Part shown: positions 5,997 through 13,424 of the stretch, one piece after another
Layout: every line of letters begins with the position of its first letter
How positions within the stretch are numbered: the stretch's first letter is position 1
Source of the DNA: Myxococcales bacterium
GTDB lineage: Bacteria > Myxococcota_A > Polyangia > GCA-2747355
Assembly: GCA_020431405.1 (NCBI GenBank)
Contig: JAGQIK010000573.1
Location: 1-39,055, forward strand
Direction: 5' to 3'
DNA length: 39,055 nt
Notes under the pieces: generated by a model
Database searches by the model: none
What the model saw: the letters and a program-made list of their open reading frames with translations, nothing else
What the model was told of the DNA's origin: nothing
Made by a program: the position numbers and the translations under genes

Positions 5997-8486
5997 GTGT
6001 CCGACTACGAGCCCACGAGCCACACGATACTGCTCGTCGACAGCGATGGCGCGCGCCGCCAGCTGTTCACCCATCACCTTGCACGCCAGCGCTACCTCGT
6101 CTTTCAGGCTGCCAAGCTCGCCGAGGCGCGCGTGCTGCTGTCGCGCCAGCGCTTCGACGCGCTGGTGCTCGATCGCGACCTCAGCGACGGCGAAGGGCTC
6201 TCGCTGCTGCGCGAGCTGATGACGAGCGCGGCTGACTCGGCAGGCGCTGACTCGGCGGGGGCCGACGCGGCGGCAGCCGGCACGGCCGCCGGCGGTGACG
6301 GCGAAGACGACGACGGCCCGCCGCCGCCGCCGCGGGTGCGCATCTACGTCGAGAGCGAGTGGCCGAGCGCCGAGCGGCTGCGCGAGCTGACCGACGCGCT
6401 GCGCGTCAGCCGCGTGCTGCAGAAGCCGCTCACGCCGGGCGAGCTGTCGCTGCAGCTCGAGGCCTCGCTGAGCGGCGGTCCGCCTCCGACGCCGCGCGAG
6501 CTGCCGGGCGCGATGACGCCGGCGTGGCCGCTGCACGACACCATCCGAGAGCGGCCGCGCGATCTGCGAGGCGAAGACCAGGGCGAAGACGAAAGCAAAG
6601 ACCAAGACCAAGACCAAGGCCGCGACCAAGGCCAGGGCCAAGACCAAGACCAGGGCCAAGACCAAGACGGCGAGCGCGGGGTGCTCGAGTTCGTGCCGAG
6701 CACGGAGCTTTTGCGCGAGAGTCACCCCGACATCGACGTCGGACCGCCGCCGCTGCCCGACGAGCAGGACGGCACCGAGCGCGAGCTCGCCGCGCTCAAG
6801 GACGAGTACGCGCGCGCGCTCGAGGGCAAGCTCGACGCGCTGCGCGAGATGCTCGCGTCGAGCCACGAGGCGCTCGAGGGGCGCGCGCAGCTTCGTCGCG
6901 CCAGCGCGCTGGCCCACGAGATTCACGGCACCGCCGGCTCGTTCGGCTACATGCGCGTCAGCGCGGCAGCGGCGGTAGTCGAGAGCGCGCTCGACGACAT
7001 CCTCGCCGGCAACGTCGACCGGCGCGAGCTGCGCATCTGGCGCGAGATCGACGCCGCCCTCGAGCGCGCCCTGACCAGCGCGCGCGAGGGCACGCCGCAG
7101 GGCGTGGCGCCGCTCAGGCGCTCGCGCCACACCACGACGCTGCTCGTCGTCGACGAGGACCCCGATCTGCTCGCCGAAGCGCAGCGTATCGGCCGCGACA
7201 ACCTGCTGCAGGTGCTGGTGGCGCAGTCGACGAAGCGCGCGTTGGCGCTGGCCACGGCGCACCCGCTCGACGGCGCGATCATCGACGTGGAGCTGTCTAG
7301 CGACGACGCCGATGGCGCCGGCGAGGGCACCGACGGCAGCGCGAGCGCAGCCGCGAGCGTCAGCGTGCCCGGCGCCTCGAGCGACCCGCGCCACGAAGGC
7401 GGCCTCGCCTTGGCGCGCGCGCTGCGCGAGCTCGAGGGCTGCGCCGAGCTGCCGCTGGCCTTTGTCTCGCGCGCCGGCGCGATCCCCGACCGCGTCGCCG
7501 CGGCGCACGCCGGCGCGGCGCTCTTTCTGACCAAGCCGCTGGTGGCCGACGAGCTGATGCAGACGGCGCGTAGCTTCAGCTCGTCGCGCTATCGCGAGCA
7601 GCCGCGCGTGCTCATCATCGACGACGACGATGGCTTCGTCGCGCAGATCAGCGCCGTGCTCGAGGCGCGGCGCATGCGCGTCGAGCACCTGCGCGAGCCG
7701 CAGCGCACGCTCGAGGCGCTCGAGACGCTGCGGCCCGACCTGCTGCTGCTCGACACGGTGCTGCCGCACCTTTCGGGCTACGACATCTGCAAGCTGCTGC
7801 GCGCCTCGCCGCGCTGGCAGAAGCTGCCGGTGATCTTTCTGACGCGCCAGACCACGCGCCGCGCGCGACTGGCTTGCTTCGAGGTCGGCGGCGACGACTA
7901 TCTGCAGAAGCCGGTGCTCATCGAGGAGCTGCTGGCGCGCCTGCAGGTGCGCCTCGAGCGCCAGCGCCTCGACCGCGCCGGCAGCGGGCGCGATCCGCTG
8001 ACCGGCCTGATGACACGCTCGGCGATGCTGTCGGCCATCGAGCGACGCCTCGCCGAGTGCCGCCGCCGCGCGCGGCCGCTCTCGCTGGCGCTGATCGAGG
8101 TCGACGACCTCGGCGCGATCAACCACGAGCACGGCGCGCGCGTGGGCGACGAGGTTTTGATCGGCCTCGGGCGCCTGCTGGCGCGGCGCTTCCGGCTCGA
8201 GGACCTGCGCTGTCGCTGGAGCGGCTCGGAGTTCGTCGTCGCCTGGGCCGACGAGCTGAAGGACAGCGCGCAGCGCATCCTCGCGCGCGCGCTGGTCGAG
8301 TATCGTCAGATGCTGGTCGAAGCGCCCGGCGGCGAGCTGATAAGCCCCGGCTTCGCCGCCGGCGTGGCGTGCTTCCCCGAAGATGGCGGCTCGGTAGGCG
8401 ACCTGGTGCGCGTGGCCGACGCGCGGCTGAGCTTCGCGCGCGAGACGCCCGGCCGCGAGCGCATCGTGCTCAGCACGTCACAGTAG
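5997..8486 (+). CDS. REC-HPt-REC-REC-GGDEF signalling protein with degenerate GGDEF site
   Basis: The 829-residue cytoplasmic protein has five modules. REC1 (about 8-160; acceptor Asp in VLDRDLSDGEG, Lys in LQKPLTPGEL) carries an Ala/Gly/Asp-rich insertion. A Gln/Asp repeat linker follows (about 190-225). The HPt domain (about 262-361) has AHEIHGTAGSFGY with its phospho-His near 306. REC2 (378-520, AIIDVEL) also has a disordered insertion, and REC3 (537-653, LLLDTVLPHLSG) looks complete. The GGDEF domain (666-825) keeps DPLTGL, but its signature reads SGSEF (8220-8234) instead of GG(D/E)EF, so cyclase activity is doubtful. An inhibitory-site RxxD (RLED) sits exactly five residues before it, as in PleD, so c-di-GMP binding may persist. 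Partner kinases are not in the window. The start is GTG 5997. Confidence 0.9.
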   Translation: MSDYEPTSHTILLVDSDGARRQLFTHHLARQRYLVFQAAKLAEARVLLSRQRFDALVLDRDLSDGEGLSLLRELMTSAADSAGADSAGADAAAAGTAAGGDGEDDDGPPPPPRVRIYVESEWPSAERLRELTDALRVSRVLQKPLTPGELSLQLEASLSGGPPPTPRELPGAMTPAWPLHDTIRERPRDLRGEDQGEDESKDQDQDQGRDQGQGQDQDQGQDQDGERGVLEFVPSTELLRESHPDIDVGPPPLPDEQDGTERELAALKDEYARALEGKLDALREMLASSHEALEGRAQLRRASALAHEIHGTAGSFGYMRVSAAAAVVESALDDILAGNVDRRELRIWREIDAALERALTSAREGTPQGVAPLRRSRHTTTLLVVDEDPDLLAEAQRIGRDNLLQVLVAQSTKRALALATAHPLDGAIIDVELSSDDADGAGEGTDGSASAAASVSVPGASSDPRHEGGLALARALRELEGCAELPLAFVSRAGAIPDRVAAAHAGAALFLTKPLVADELMQTARSFSSSRYREQPRVLIIDDDDGFVAQISAVLEARRMRVEHLREPQRTLEALETLRPDLLLLDTVLPHLSGYDICKLLRASPRWQKLPVIFLTRQTTRRARLACFEVGGDDYLQKPVLIEELLARLQVRLERQRLDRAGSGRDPLTGLMTRSAMLSAIERRLAECRRRARPLSLALIEVDDLGAINHEHGARVGDEVLIGLGRLLARRFRLEDLRCRWSGSEFVVAWADELKDSAQRILARALVEYRQMLVEAPGGELISPGFAAGVACFPEDGGSVGDLVRVADARLSFARETPGRERIVLSTSQ
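6571..6669 (+). repeat. Coding hexamer repeat (Asp-Gln linker)
   Basis: Near-perfect copies of GACCAA/GACCAG/GGCCAA encode a linker of alternating Asp and Gln with some Gly and Lys, between REC1 and the HPt domain. It is likely a flexible, length-variable spacer. Confidence 0.75.
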
Positions 8487-8511
8487 TCACCGTAGTCGTG
8501 GTGGCGATGCG

Positions 8512-8525
8512 CGCGCGGCCGCGCG
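8512..8525. other. Perfect GC palindrome between convergent genes
   Basis: A 14-base perfect palindrome centred on GGCC lies in the 73-base gap between the converging GGDEF and peroxidase genes. It has no T-tract, so a terminator role is only possible. Confidence 0.25.
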
Positions 8526-8559
8526 TAGGCGGCGGCGCGGCGTGCGACGCGCGGTGGCG

Positions 8560-9954
8560 CTACTTGCAGCCCTTGTCGAGGCGCGCCTGCGGGTCGTTGA
8601 CGCCGACGCAGTTGCCCGACGGCAGGTGCTTGGGCGTGTAGCGACTGAGCTTGTTGTCGTAGAGGCCGTCCTCGACGAACGCGACGAGATCGTCGACCTC
8701 CGCCTCGCTCAGCCCGAGCGGCTTGAACAGCGGCGAGAGCTTGGACGTCGGCACGAAGGTGTTTTCGGAGACGCCGGCGTTGAAGTACTCGACGACCTCG
8801 CGCACCGAGCGCTTCGAGCCGCCGTGGCCCAGAAACAGCGCGTCGCGCAGGTTGTAGAGCTGCGGCGTCTTGAAGGCGAAGTCCTGCGCGGGATTGTCGG
8901 TGAAGGCGCCGCGCCCACGACGCGTGTCAGCCGGCACGGTGCCGCCGAACGGTCGCAGGTCGACGCGCGACGGATCCCACGCGCCGTCGATGTCCTTGAA
9001 GCCCATGGCGTGAAACGTCAGCGAGTTGAGCGCCGGTCCGCTGTGACAGCTCACGCAGCCCGCCTTGCCGAAGAACAGCAGCGCGCCGCGCTTTTCCTGC
9101 GCGGTCATCGCGTGGCGCACGCCGCGCAGCCAGCGCTGAAACGGCGCGCGATCGGTGACGACCGTGCGCTCGTAGGCCGCGATGGCCTTCGCCGCGTTGA
9201 GGCGCGTGATCGGCGCCGGGTCGGCGGGGTACGCGCGCCGGAACATCCGCTGGTAGCGCTTGATCTGCGCCACGCGCGAATTCTGGATGTCCGCCATGCG
9301 GTGCACGCCGAGGCCCGCGACGGCCTGCGTCTCGACACCCTCGAGCCCGAGGTGGTTGAACTCGAGCGGCGTGCCGCTGACCCACTTGGCCTCGGTGCCG
9401 AGGTTGTCACCGACGCCGCCAAACATGCCGTTCCACAGCATCAGCTGCTGGTAGGCCGTGTTGGCGATGGTCGGCGTGCGGATCGCGAGCACGTCGGGCT
9501 TGTCGGGGTTGGAGTCGTATGCCGCGAGCAGCACGCGACCGTCGCCGACGGCGCCGAAGCCGCTGCCGCCTTCGGCGATCCCCTGCGGGATGTTCGCCAT
9601 GAAGGCGCCCTGCACGGGGTGGCAGGCAGCGCAGCTATAGGTCTCGCGTCCCTCGGGGCGGACGTTGTTCACGCCGAGCGCCGTCTCGTGAAAGAGCAGC
9701 TGGCCGAGCTGCACCTTGGCGCGCGTGATGGGGTTTTTGGGATCGGCCGGGTAGTGGGATAGGGGCGATGCAGGTGTGGGTAATCTGAAGCGGTGGATCC
9801 CTCCGTTGTGCGCGAGCACGCTGGCCAGCTGCTTGTCGAGCGAGTGACCAGAAAGCTTCGCTTGTTGATGGTTTACGTCGTCTTCTTCAATTGGCGCGCC
9901 GCAAGCGCTCATCGCCAACGACACAGCCAACCACCACGCTCCGATGCGGCCCAT
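8560..9954 (-). CDS. Di-heme cytochrome c peroxidase / MauG-family lipoprotein
   Basis: The 464-residue protein has a signal peptide with a lipobox-like AMSAC (Cys 18) and two c-type heme sites, CAACH at 108-112 and CVSCH at 300-304. Sequence around them, including the GxxLF segment (LGQLLFHETALG) and RTPTIANTAYQQLMLWNG, is typical of bacterial di-heme cytochrome c peroxidases and MauG relatives. These reduce H2O2 or oxidise protein side chains in the periplasm. At 464 residues it is longer than classical CcpA (about 330), closer to MauG-like members. Three start codons lie in a row (GTG 9960, ATG 9957, ATG 9954); GGAGG ends four to five bases before the last, which is chosen. No electron donor gene is adjacent. 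Confidence 0.9.
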   Translation of the reverse strand: MGRIGAWWLAVSLAMSACGAPIEEDDVNHQQAKLSGHSLDKQLASVLAHNGGIHRFRLPTPASPLSHYPADPKNPITRAKVQLGQLLFHETALGVNNVRPEGRETYSCAACHPVQGAFMANIPQGIAEGGSGFGAVGDGRVLLAAYDSNPDKPDVLAIRTPTIANTAYQQLMLWNGMFGGVGDNLGTEAKWVSGTPLEFNHLGLEGVETQAVAGLGVHRMADIQNSRVAQIKRYQRMFRRAYPADPAPITRLNAAKAIAAYERTVVTDRAPFQRWLRGVRHAMTAQEKRGALLFFGKAGCVSCHSGPALNSLTFHAMGFKDIDGAWDPSRVDLRPFGGTVPADTRRGRGAFTDNPAQDFAFKTPQLYNLRDALFLGHGGSKRSVREVVEYFNAGVSENTFVPTSKLSPLFKPLGLSEAEVDDLVAFVEDGLYDNKLSRYTPKHLPSGNCVGVNDPQARLDKGCK

Positions 9955-9988
9955 CATCACCTCCGCACTATTTGGGTGGTTAGCCTAC

Positions 9989-10017
9989 ACATTAGTCGCT
10001 CAGTGATAATTGCGCAA
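9989..10017 (-). promoter_or_regulatory. Promoter of the peroxidase gene
   Basis: Read on the minus strand, TTGCGC (10012-10017) and TAATGT (9989-9994) are separated by 17 bases. A start about seven bases after the -10 gives a leader of roughly 25 bases that contains GGAGG. The flank is unusually AT-rich for this window. Confidence 0.5.
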
Positions 10018-10077
10018 CCCCTGTAAGGCAGGTACTCCGGCGTCGTTGGCAGATCATCGACCTCAGGAGCGCGCGCG

Positions 10078-10839
10078 ATGCCCAACCGCTGGATCCTCTC
10101 TCTGCTCGCCCTCGCCACCGGCCTGCCGCCCGCCGGCTGCGCCTCGAGCCGCCTGCTCGAGCGCCCGCGCGGCACGCTCGTCGCGGCGAACAACGCCACC
10201 GGCCGTGCCTCCGACGCCTCGCGCGCAACCCCGCCGCCGAGCGCGGCGAACCGCCTGCAGCAGCCGCGGCACGGCGCGCGCGCCAAGGCGCCGCCCAACA
10301 GCCAGCGCTACGTGATCTATCGCGCGCGGCTGACGCTCGCGGTGTTCAAGCGCAGCGAGGCGCTGTCACGCGCGCGCGCGGTGGCCAAGCGCCTCGGCGG
10401 CTACATGACCGTGCTCACCGAGCGCAGCATCACGCTGCGCGTGCCGAGCTCGCGCCTCGACGCGGCGCTCTCGGCGCTGGGCAAGCTCGGCGAGCTTCTC
10501 CGTCGCGACATCCGCGGTCAGGACGTCACCGAGCAGTACCTCGACCTCGAGATCCGCCTCAAGAACGCGCGCGCCGTGCGCGTGCGCCTGCTGGCGCTGC
10601 TCGCCAAGGCCAAGGGCGTCAAGGACTCGGTGCTCATCGAGCGCGAGCTGGCGCGCGTCACCGAGCAGATCGAGCGGCTCGAGGGTCGCCTCGACTACCT
10701 CAAGAAGAACGTCGCGTACTCGACGGTGACCGTCGAGCTCGCCCACAAGCGCAGCGCGCGCGCGCGCGCCTTGCGGCGGCGGCTGCCGTTTCGCTGGGTG
10801 CGCGAGGTGGGTGTCGACTCGCTGCTGCGTGCCTACTAG
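10078..10839 (+). CDS. DUF4349-family lipoprotein
   Basis: The 253-residue product has a signal peptide with lipobox PPAGC (Cys 21), a Pro/Ala/Ser linker to about residue 75, then the DUF4349 region. Marks of that family are the central QDVTEQYLDLEIRLKNAR and a long amphipathic helix (ERELARVTEQIERLEGRLDYLKK, about 183-206) followed by a short beta-strand (YSTVTVELAH). Many members end in a membrane helix; here the protein stops soon after with FRWVREVGVDSLLRAY and has none, so the lipid would be the only anchor. AGGAG lies eight bases before ATG. The next lipoprotein gene begins 11 bases after the stop, so both are likely cotranscribed. The function of DUF4349 is not known. Confidence 0.88.
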   Translation: MPNRWILSLLALATGLPPAGCASSRLLERPRGTLVAANNATGRASDASRATPPPSAANRLQQPRHGARAKAPPNSQRYVIYRARLTLAVFKRSEALSRARAVAKRLGGYMTVLTERSITLRVPSSRLDAALSALGKLGELLRRDIRGQDVTEQYLDLEIRLKNARAVRVRLLALLAKAKGVKDSVLIERELARVTEQIERLEGRLDYLKKNVAYSTVTVELAHKRSARARALRRRLPFRWVREVGVDSLLRAY

Positions 10840-10850
10840 GAGGCGTCGCC

Positions 10851-11321
10851 ATGTGCAAACCGAACGTGATCTCGTTTCCGCTGCTCGTGCTCTCGGCGCT
10901 CGCCGGCGCCAGCGGCTGCGCTACCTTCGCCGTCGCTACCCCTGAAGGCTACGTGGCGCTCGAGAAGAGCAGCCTGCCCTACAAGGCCGTCTCGGCCGAA
11001 GGCGCCGTGCTCGCCGTGCGCGTCTTCGACAACCGGCCGCGCGCCACGCTGCGCTTCTGGGCCCACGTGCTCGACGCCGAGCTGCGCTCGCGGCAAGGCT
11101 ATCGACCGACCATCGTCCGGCCGATCACGGCGCACGGCGCCGCGGGCATCGAGCGCCACTATATCACCGAGATCGGCGGCAAGAAGCAGGTCCACATCGT
11201 GGCGCTGTTCGTCACTGACAAGCGCATCTACTGCGTCGAGGCGACGGCCGAAGCGGCGCAGCTGCAACGCGAGCGCGCGCGCTTCGACGCGTTCATACAA
11301 TCCTTCAAGCCCCTGTCGTAG
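10851..11321 (+). CDS. Small lipoprotein, unknown
   Basis: The 156-residue protein has a signal peptide and lipobox GASGC (Cys 24). The mature part (TPEGYVALEKSS, FDNRPRATLRFW) ends in a helix (RARFDAFIQSFKPLS). I recognise a general likeness to short envelope proteins of myxobacteria but no named domain. A strong Shine-Dalgarno sequence AGGAGG begins within the stop codon region of the DUF4349 gene, so translation of the two is probably coupled. Confidence 0.82.
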   Translation: MCKPNVISFPLLVLSALAGASGCATFAVATPEGYVALEKSSLPYKAVSAEGAVLAVRVFDNRPRATLRFWAHVLDAELRSRQGYRPTIVRPITAHGAAGIERHYITEIGGKKQVHIVALFVTDKRIYCVEATAEAAQLQRERARFDAFIQSFKPLS

Positions 11322-11323
11322 CC

Positions 11324-11339
11324 GCGGCGAGATCGCCGC
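11324..11339 (+). terminator. Short hairpin after the lipoprotein gene
   Basis: GCGGCG and CGCCGC form a six-base stem around an AGAT loop, three bases after the stop at 11321. No T-run follows, so it could be a weak terminator or an mRNA stabilising hairpin. Confidence 0.3.
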
Positions 11340-11397
11340 GCGGGCCTCGTATACCTCGGCCACACAAGGCTGACTGACTGCCGAGGAGGAGCCCGCG

Positions 11398-12255
11398 ATG
11401 CGTCGCAAGCTATCGGCCCTGCTGATCATTTTCGCCCTGCTGGGCACGTCTGGCTGCGGTCTGCTGATCGCCGGCGGCATCGCTGGCGGCGTGGCGCTCA
11501 AGCGCCGCTCGGCGCGCAAGGACGCGCTGGCGGCGATGAGGCCGCACAACGACGCGGCCGAAAGCGCGATGCGCGGCGGCAAGCCGCGCGCGGCGATGGG
11601 CCACTTCCAGGCGGCCCAGCGCGCGCTCTTCCGCTACACGTTCCGCTGGGACAAGCGCGCCACGCTCGGCTCGCTGGCGGCGGAGTATCCCGAGATCGCG
11701 CGCACGGCGCGCGGCCTGGTGCGCGCGCAAGAAGCGCTCGGCGACACGTCGGGCGCGGCCGCCGTCGCCGCGGCGATGCTGCCGCCGTCCGACGCCAAGG
11801 TCGTGCTGCGGCGGCTGAAGATGGTCAAGGCCGGCACGCTGCAGGTGCGCACGGCGCCGCACATCTATCGCGGCATGCACACCGCGTGGCACGGCGAGGT
11901 CGCCTTCGCGCGCCACGATCCGAGCGCCAACGTCACGCGCCTGATGGTCGTGCCCTACCGCTTCGTGCGCCGCATGAGCGGCTATCGCCGCCAGCGCTAC
12001 TACGACACGACCTACAAGATCTGGCGCGACCGCCTGGTGCCCATCTATCGCAACTACAAGGTCTCGGTGCGCCACCGCGCCTTCATGGTCGAGCTCAAGG
12101 GCTACAACGAGCTGATCATGCCCGGAACCGCGGCGACGTTCTGCGGCCAGCTCGACGACAACGGCGCGCTCAGCGAGGCCGTGCCGAGCAAGATCCAGCG
12201 TCGCCCTGGTGGCCGCACGATCTGGTATCTCGGCGTCGAGGTCCCCACCGCCTAG
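11398..12255 (+). CDS. Lipoprotein with Tyr/Arg-rich C-terminal domain, unknown
   Basis: The 285-residue product has a signal peptide with lipobox GTSGC (Cys 20) followed by a Gly/Ala-rich hydrophobic segment (GLLIAGGIAGGVALKRR). Residues 40-125 are helical and Ala-rich, with a TPR-like look (AMGHFQAAQRALF). The C-terminal half is rich in Arg and Tyr (MSGYRRQRYYDTTYKIW, PIYRNYKVSVRHRAFMVELKGYN) and probably forms a beta-sheet. No known family is recognised. GAGGAGG lies seven to eight bases upstream of ATG. It is the third lipoprotein gene in a row on this strand and may share a transcript with the two before it if the hairpin at 11324 is leaky. Confidence 0.82.
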   Translation: MRRKLSALLIIFALLGTSGCGLLIAGGIAGGVALKRRSARKDALAAMRPHNDAAESAMRGGKPRAAMGHFQAAQRALFRYTFRWDKRATLGSLAAEYPEIARTARGLVRAQEALGDTSGAAAVAAAMLPPSDAKVVLRRLKMVKAGTLQVRTAPHIYRGMHTAWHGEVAFARHDPSANVTRLMVVPYRFVRRMSGYRRQRYYDTTYKIWRDRLVPIYRNYKVSVRHRAFMVELKGYNELIMPGTAATFCGQLDDNGALSEAVPSKIQRRPGGRTIWYLGVEVPTA

Positions 12256-12304
12256 CTGCACCCCAGGCCAACGCCACCGTCACGGTCACGGTCACGGCCC
12301 ACGG

Positions 12305-13369
12305 TCACGCCCACCGCCGTCGCAGCCACACCCATACCAGCAACAACACCACGCCACCGAGCAGCCCATCGCGGCCTCGCGCTGCCACGGCGCAGCCGCT
12401 GGCGGTCTCGTCCGCGTCGGCGCCGTTGTTCGCTGCAGGCAGCAGCGACAGCTCGCCGCAGTCGACGTCGCGCTCGCAGCGCGTATTGCAATGTCCGTCG
12501 CGCGCGCAGCAGTCCGAGTCGGCGGCGCTGTCGCCGCCGCCCTCGCCGCACAGCGACAGCTCCGAGCGGCGTGGATCGAGCGCGCCGAGGGTCTGCTCGA
12601 GCCACGCCCGCGCGCGATCGATGCGCACCGCGCCGCTCGCGCCGCGCGTGCAGTCCGCCTCCGTGCCGAACGAGCTGACGCCGATCACGCGCTCGACGCC
12701 GTCGCCTTCGCGCGCCAGCAGCGGCGCACCCGAGTCGCCGAAGCAGCTCTTGGCGCCGTCGCGCCCGTAGTAGACGACGTAGCCCTTGCGCGGCCAGCTC
12801 GAGCTCGCGGCGAACACCGGGCCTTCGGACAGCGCGTCGAGGTGCGTGACGCCGCTGCGCTTTCGATCTTGGTCCTCGCGATCGTTGGCGGTGGCGCCGA
12901 AGCCGACGACGCGCGCGGCGCGGCCGAGGTCGGTGTGCTCGAGCTCGGCGAGGGTCAGCTGCAGCGGGAGCGTCGGACCGTTGTCGTCGAGCAGCAGCAG
13001 CACCAGATCGGCGTCGGGCGCCTCGTGCTTGGCGATCACCTGGCGCTCGAAGCCGACGTCGCCGCGGCCGCTGACCACGTGGCTGCCGAAGATCACGCGC
13101 AGCTCGGTGACGTCGAACGCGACGGTGGAGTGCGCGGCGGCGAGCACCACGCGCGGCGCGACGAGCGTGCCGCTAGCGCAGCTCGCCTGCGATGGCTTGT
13201 AGAGGCAGACCACGGCGGGATCGGCGCTGCGCGCGACGGGCTTGCCGCCGACGATGGCGCTGCGCGACTGCTCGGTGCTAGGGTCGGCGCCGCCGCAGGC
13301 GCTCGCTCCGGCGACGCCGACGACGATCAGCGCGCAGGCGACGACGCCTCGCTTTGGGTGGGCCCGCAT
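12305..13369 (-). CDS. Trypsin-like serine protease with MYXO-CTERM-like tail
   Basis: The 354-residue exported S1-family protease has a signal peptide ending near GASAC (Cys 25, possibly lipidated), a propeptide, and the activation site SAIVGG at 37-42. The catalytic triad is visible: His 80 in LAAAHS, Asp 121 in DADLVLL, and Ser 212 in CFGDSGAPL. The Cys that usually follows the active His is Ser here, so that disulfide is lost. After the protease come a Cys-rich stretch (CCARDGHCNTRCERDVDC, about 288-305) and a tail SGCAVAAR, hydrophobic helix, RRRWA that matches MYXO-CTERM sorting tails. It would be displayed at the cell surface. The DHH gene lies upstream on the same strand, 55 bases away. 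Confidence 0.92.
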   Translation of the reverse strand: MRAHPKRGVVACALIVVGVAGASACGGADPSTEQSRSAIVGGKPVARSADPAVVCLYKPSQASCASGTLVAPRVVLAAAHSTVAFDVTELRVIFGSHVVSGRGDVGFERQVIAKHEAPDADLVLLLLDDNGPTLPLQLTLAELEHTDLGRAARVVGFGATANDREDQDRKRSGVTHLDALSEGPVFAASSSWPRKGYVVYYGRDGAKSCFGDSGAPLLAREGDGVERVIGVSSFGTEADCTRGASGAVRIDRARAWLEQTLGALDPRRSELSLCGEGGGDSAADSDCCARDGHCNTRCERDVDCGELSLLPAANNGADADETASGCAVAARGRDGLLGGVVLLLVWVWLRRRWA

Positions 13370-13407
13370 GAGGCCCCGGCGTATACGACGCGGCGCTCCA
13401 GAAGAAA

Positions 13408-13422
13408 ACTACAAAAAGTAGT
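13408..13422 (-). terminator. AT-rich hairpin between DHH and protease genes
   Basis: On the minus strand ACTAC-TTTTT-GTAGT forms a five-base stem, with an outer AAA/TTT pairing, followed by TTTCTTC. It begins just after the DHH stop codon. Such AT-rich sequence is rare in this window. A terminator is the best guess, though it could also be part of the protease promoter. Confidence 0.4.
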
Positions 13423-13424
13423 AT

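Noticed and set aside
5130-8132. A 1000-codon open frame on the minus strand across the PilZ and GGDEF genes, and similar long antisense frames elsewhere (for example 946-2502, 2515-5235, 13704-14819)
   Set aside because: They are Arg/Ala/His-rich mirror frames caused by GC-rich third positions. The plus-strand genes show real domains and the mirror frames none.
12282-12308. CGGTCA hexamers after the lipoprotein gene as a regulatory array
   Set aside because: Only a few imperfect copies in a gap between convergent gene ends; no promoter nearby to regulate.
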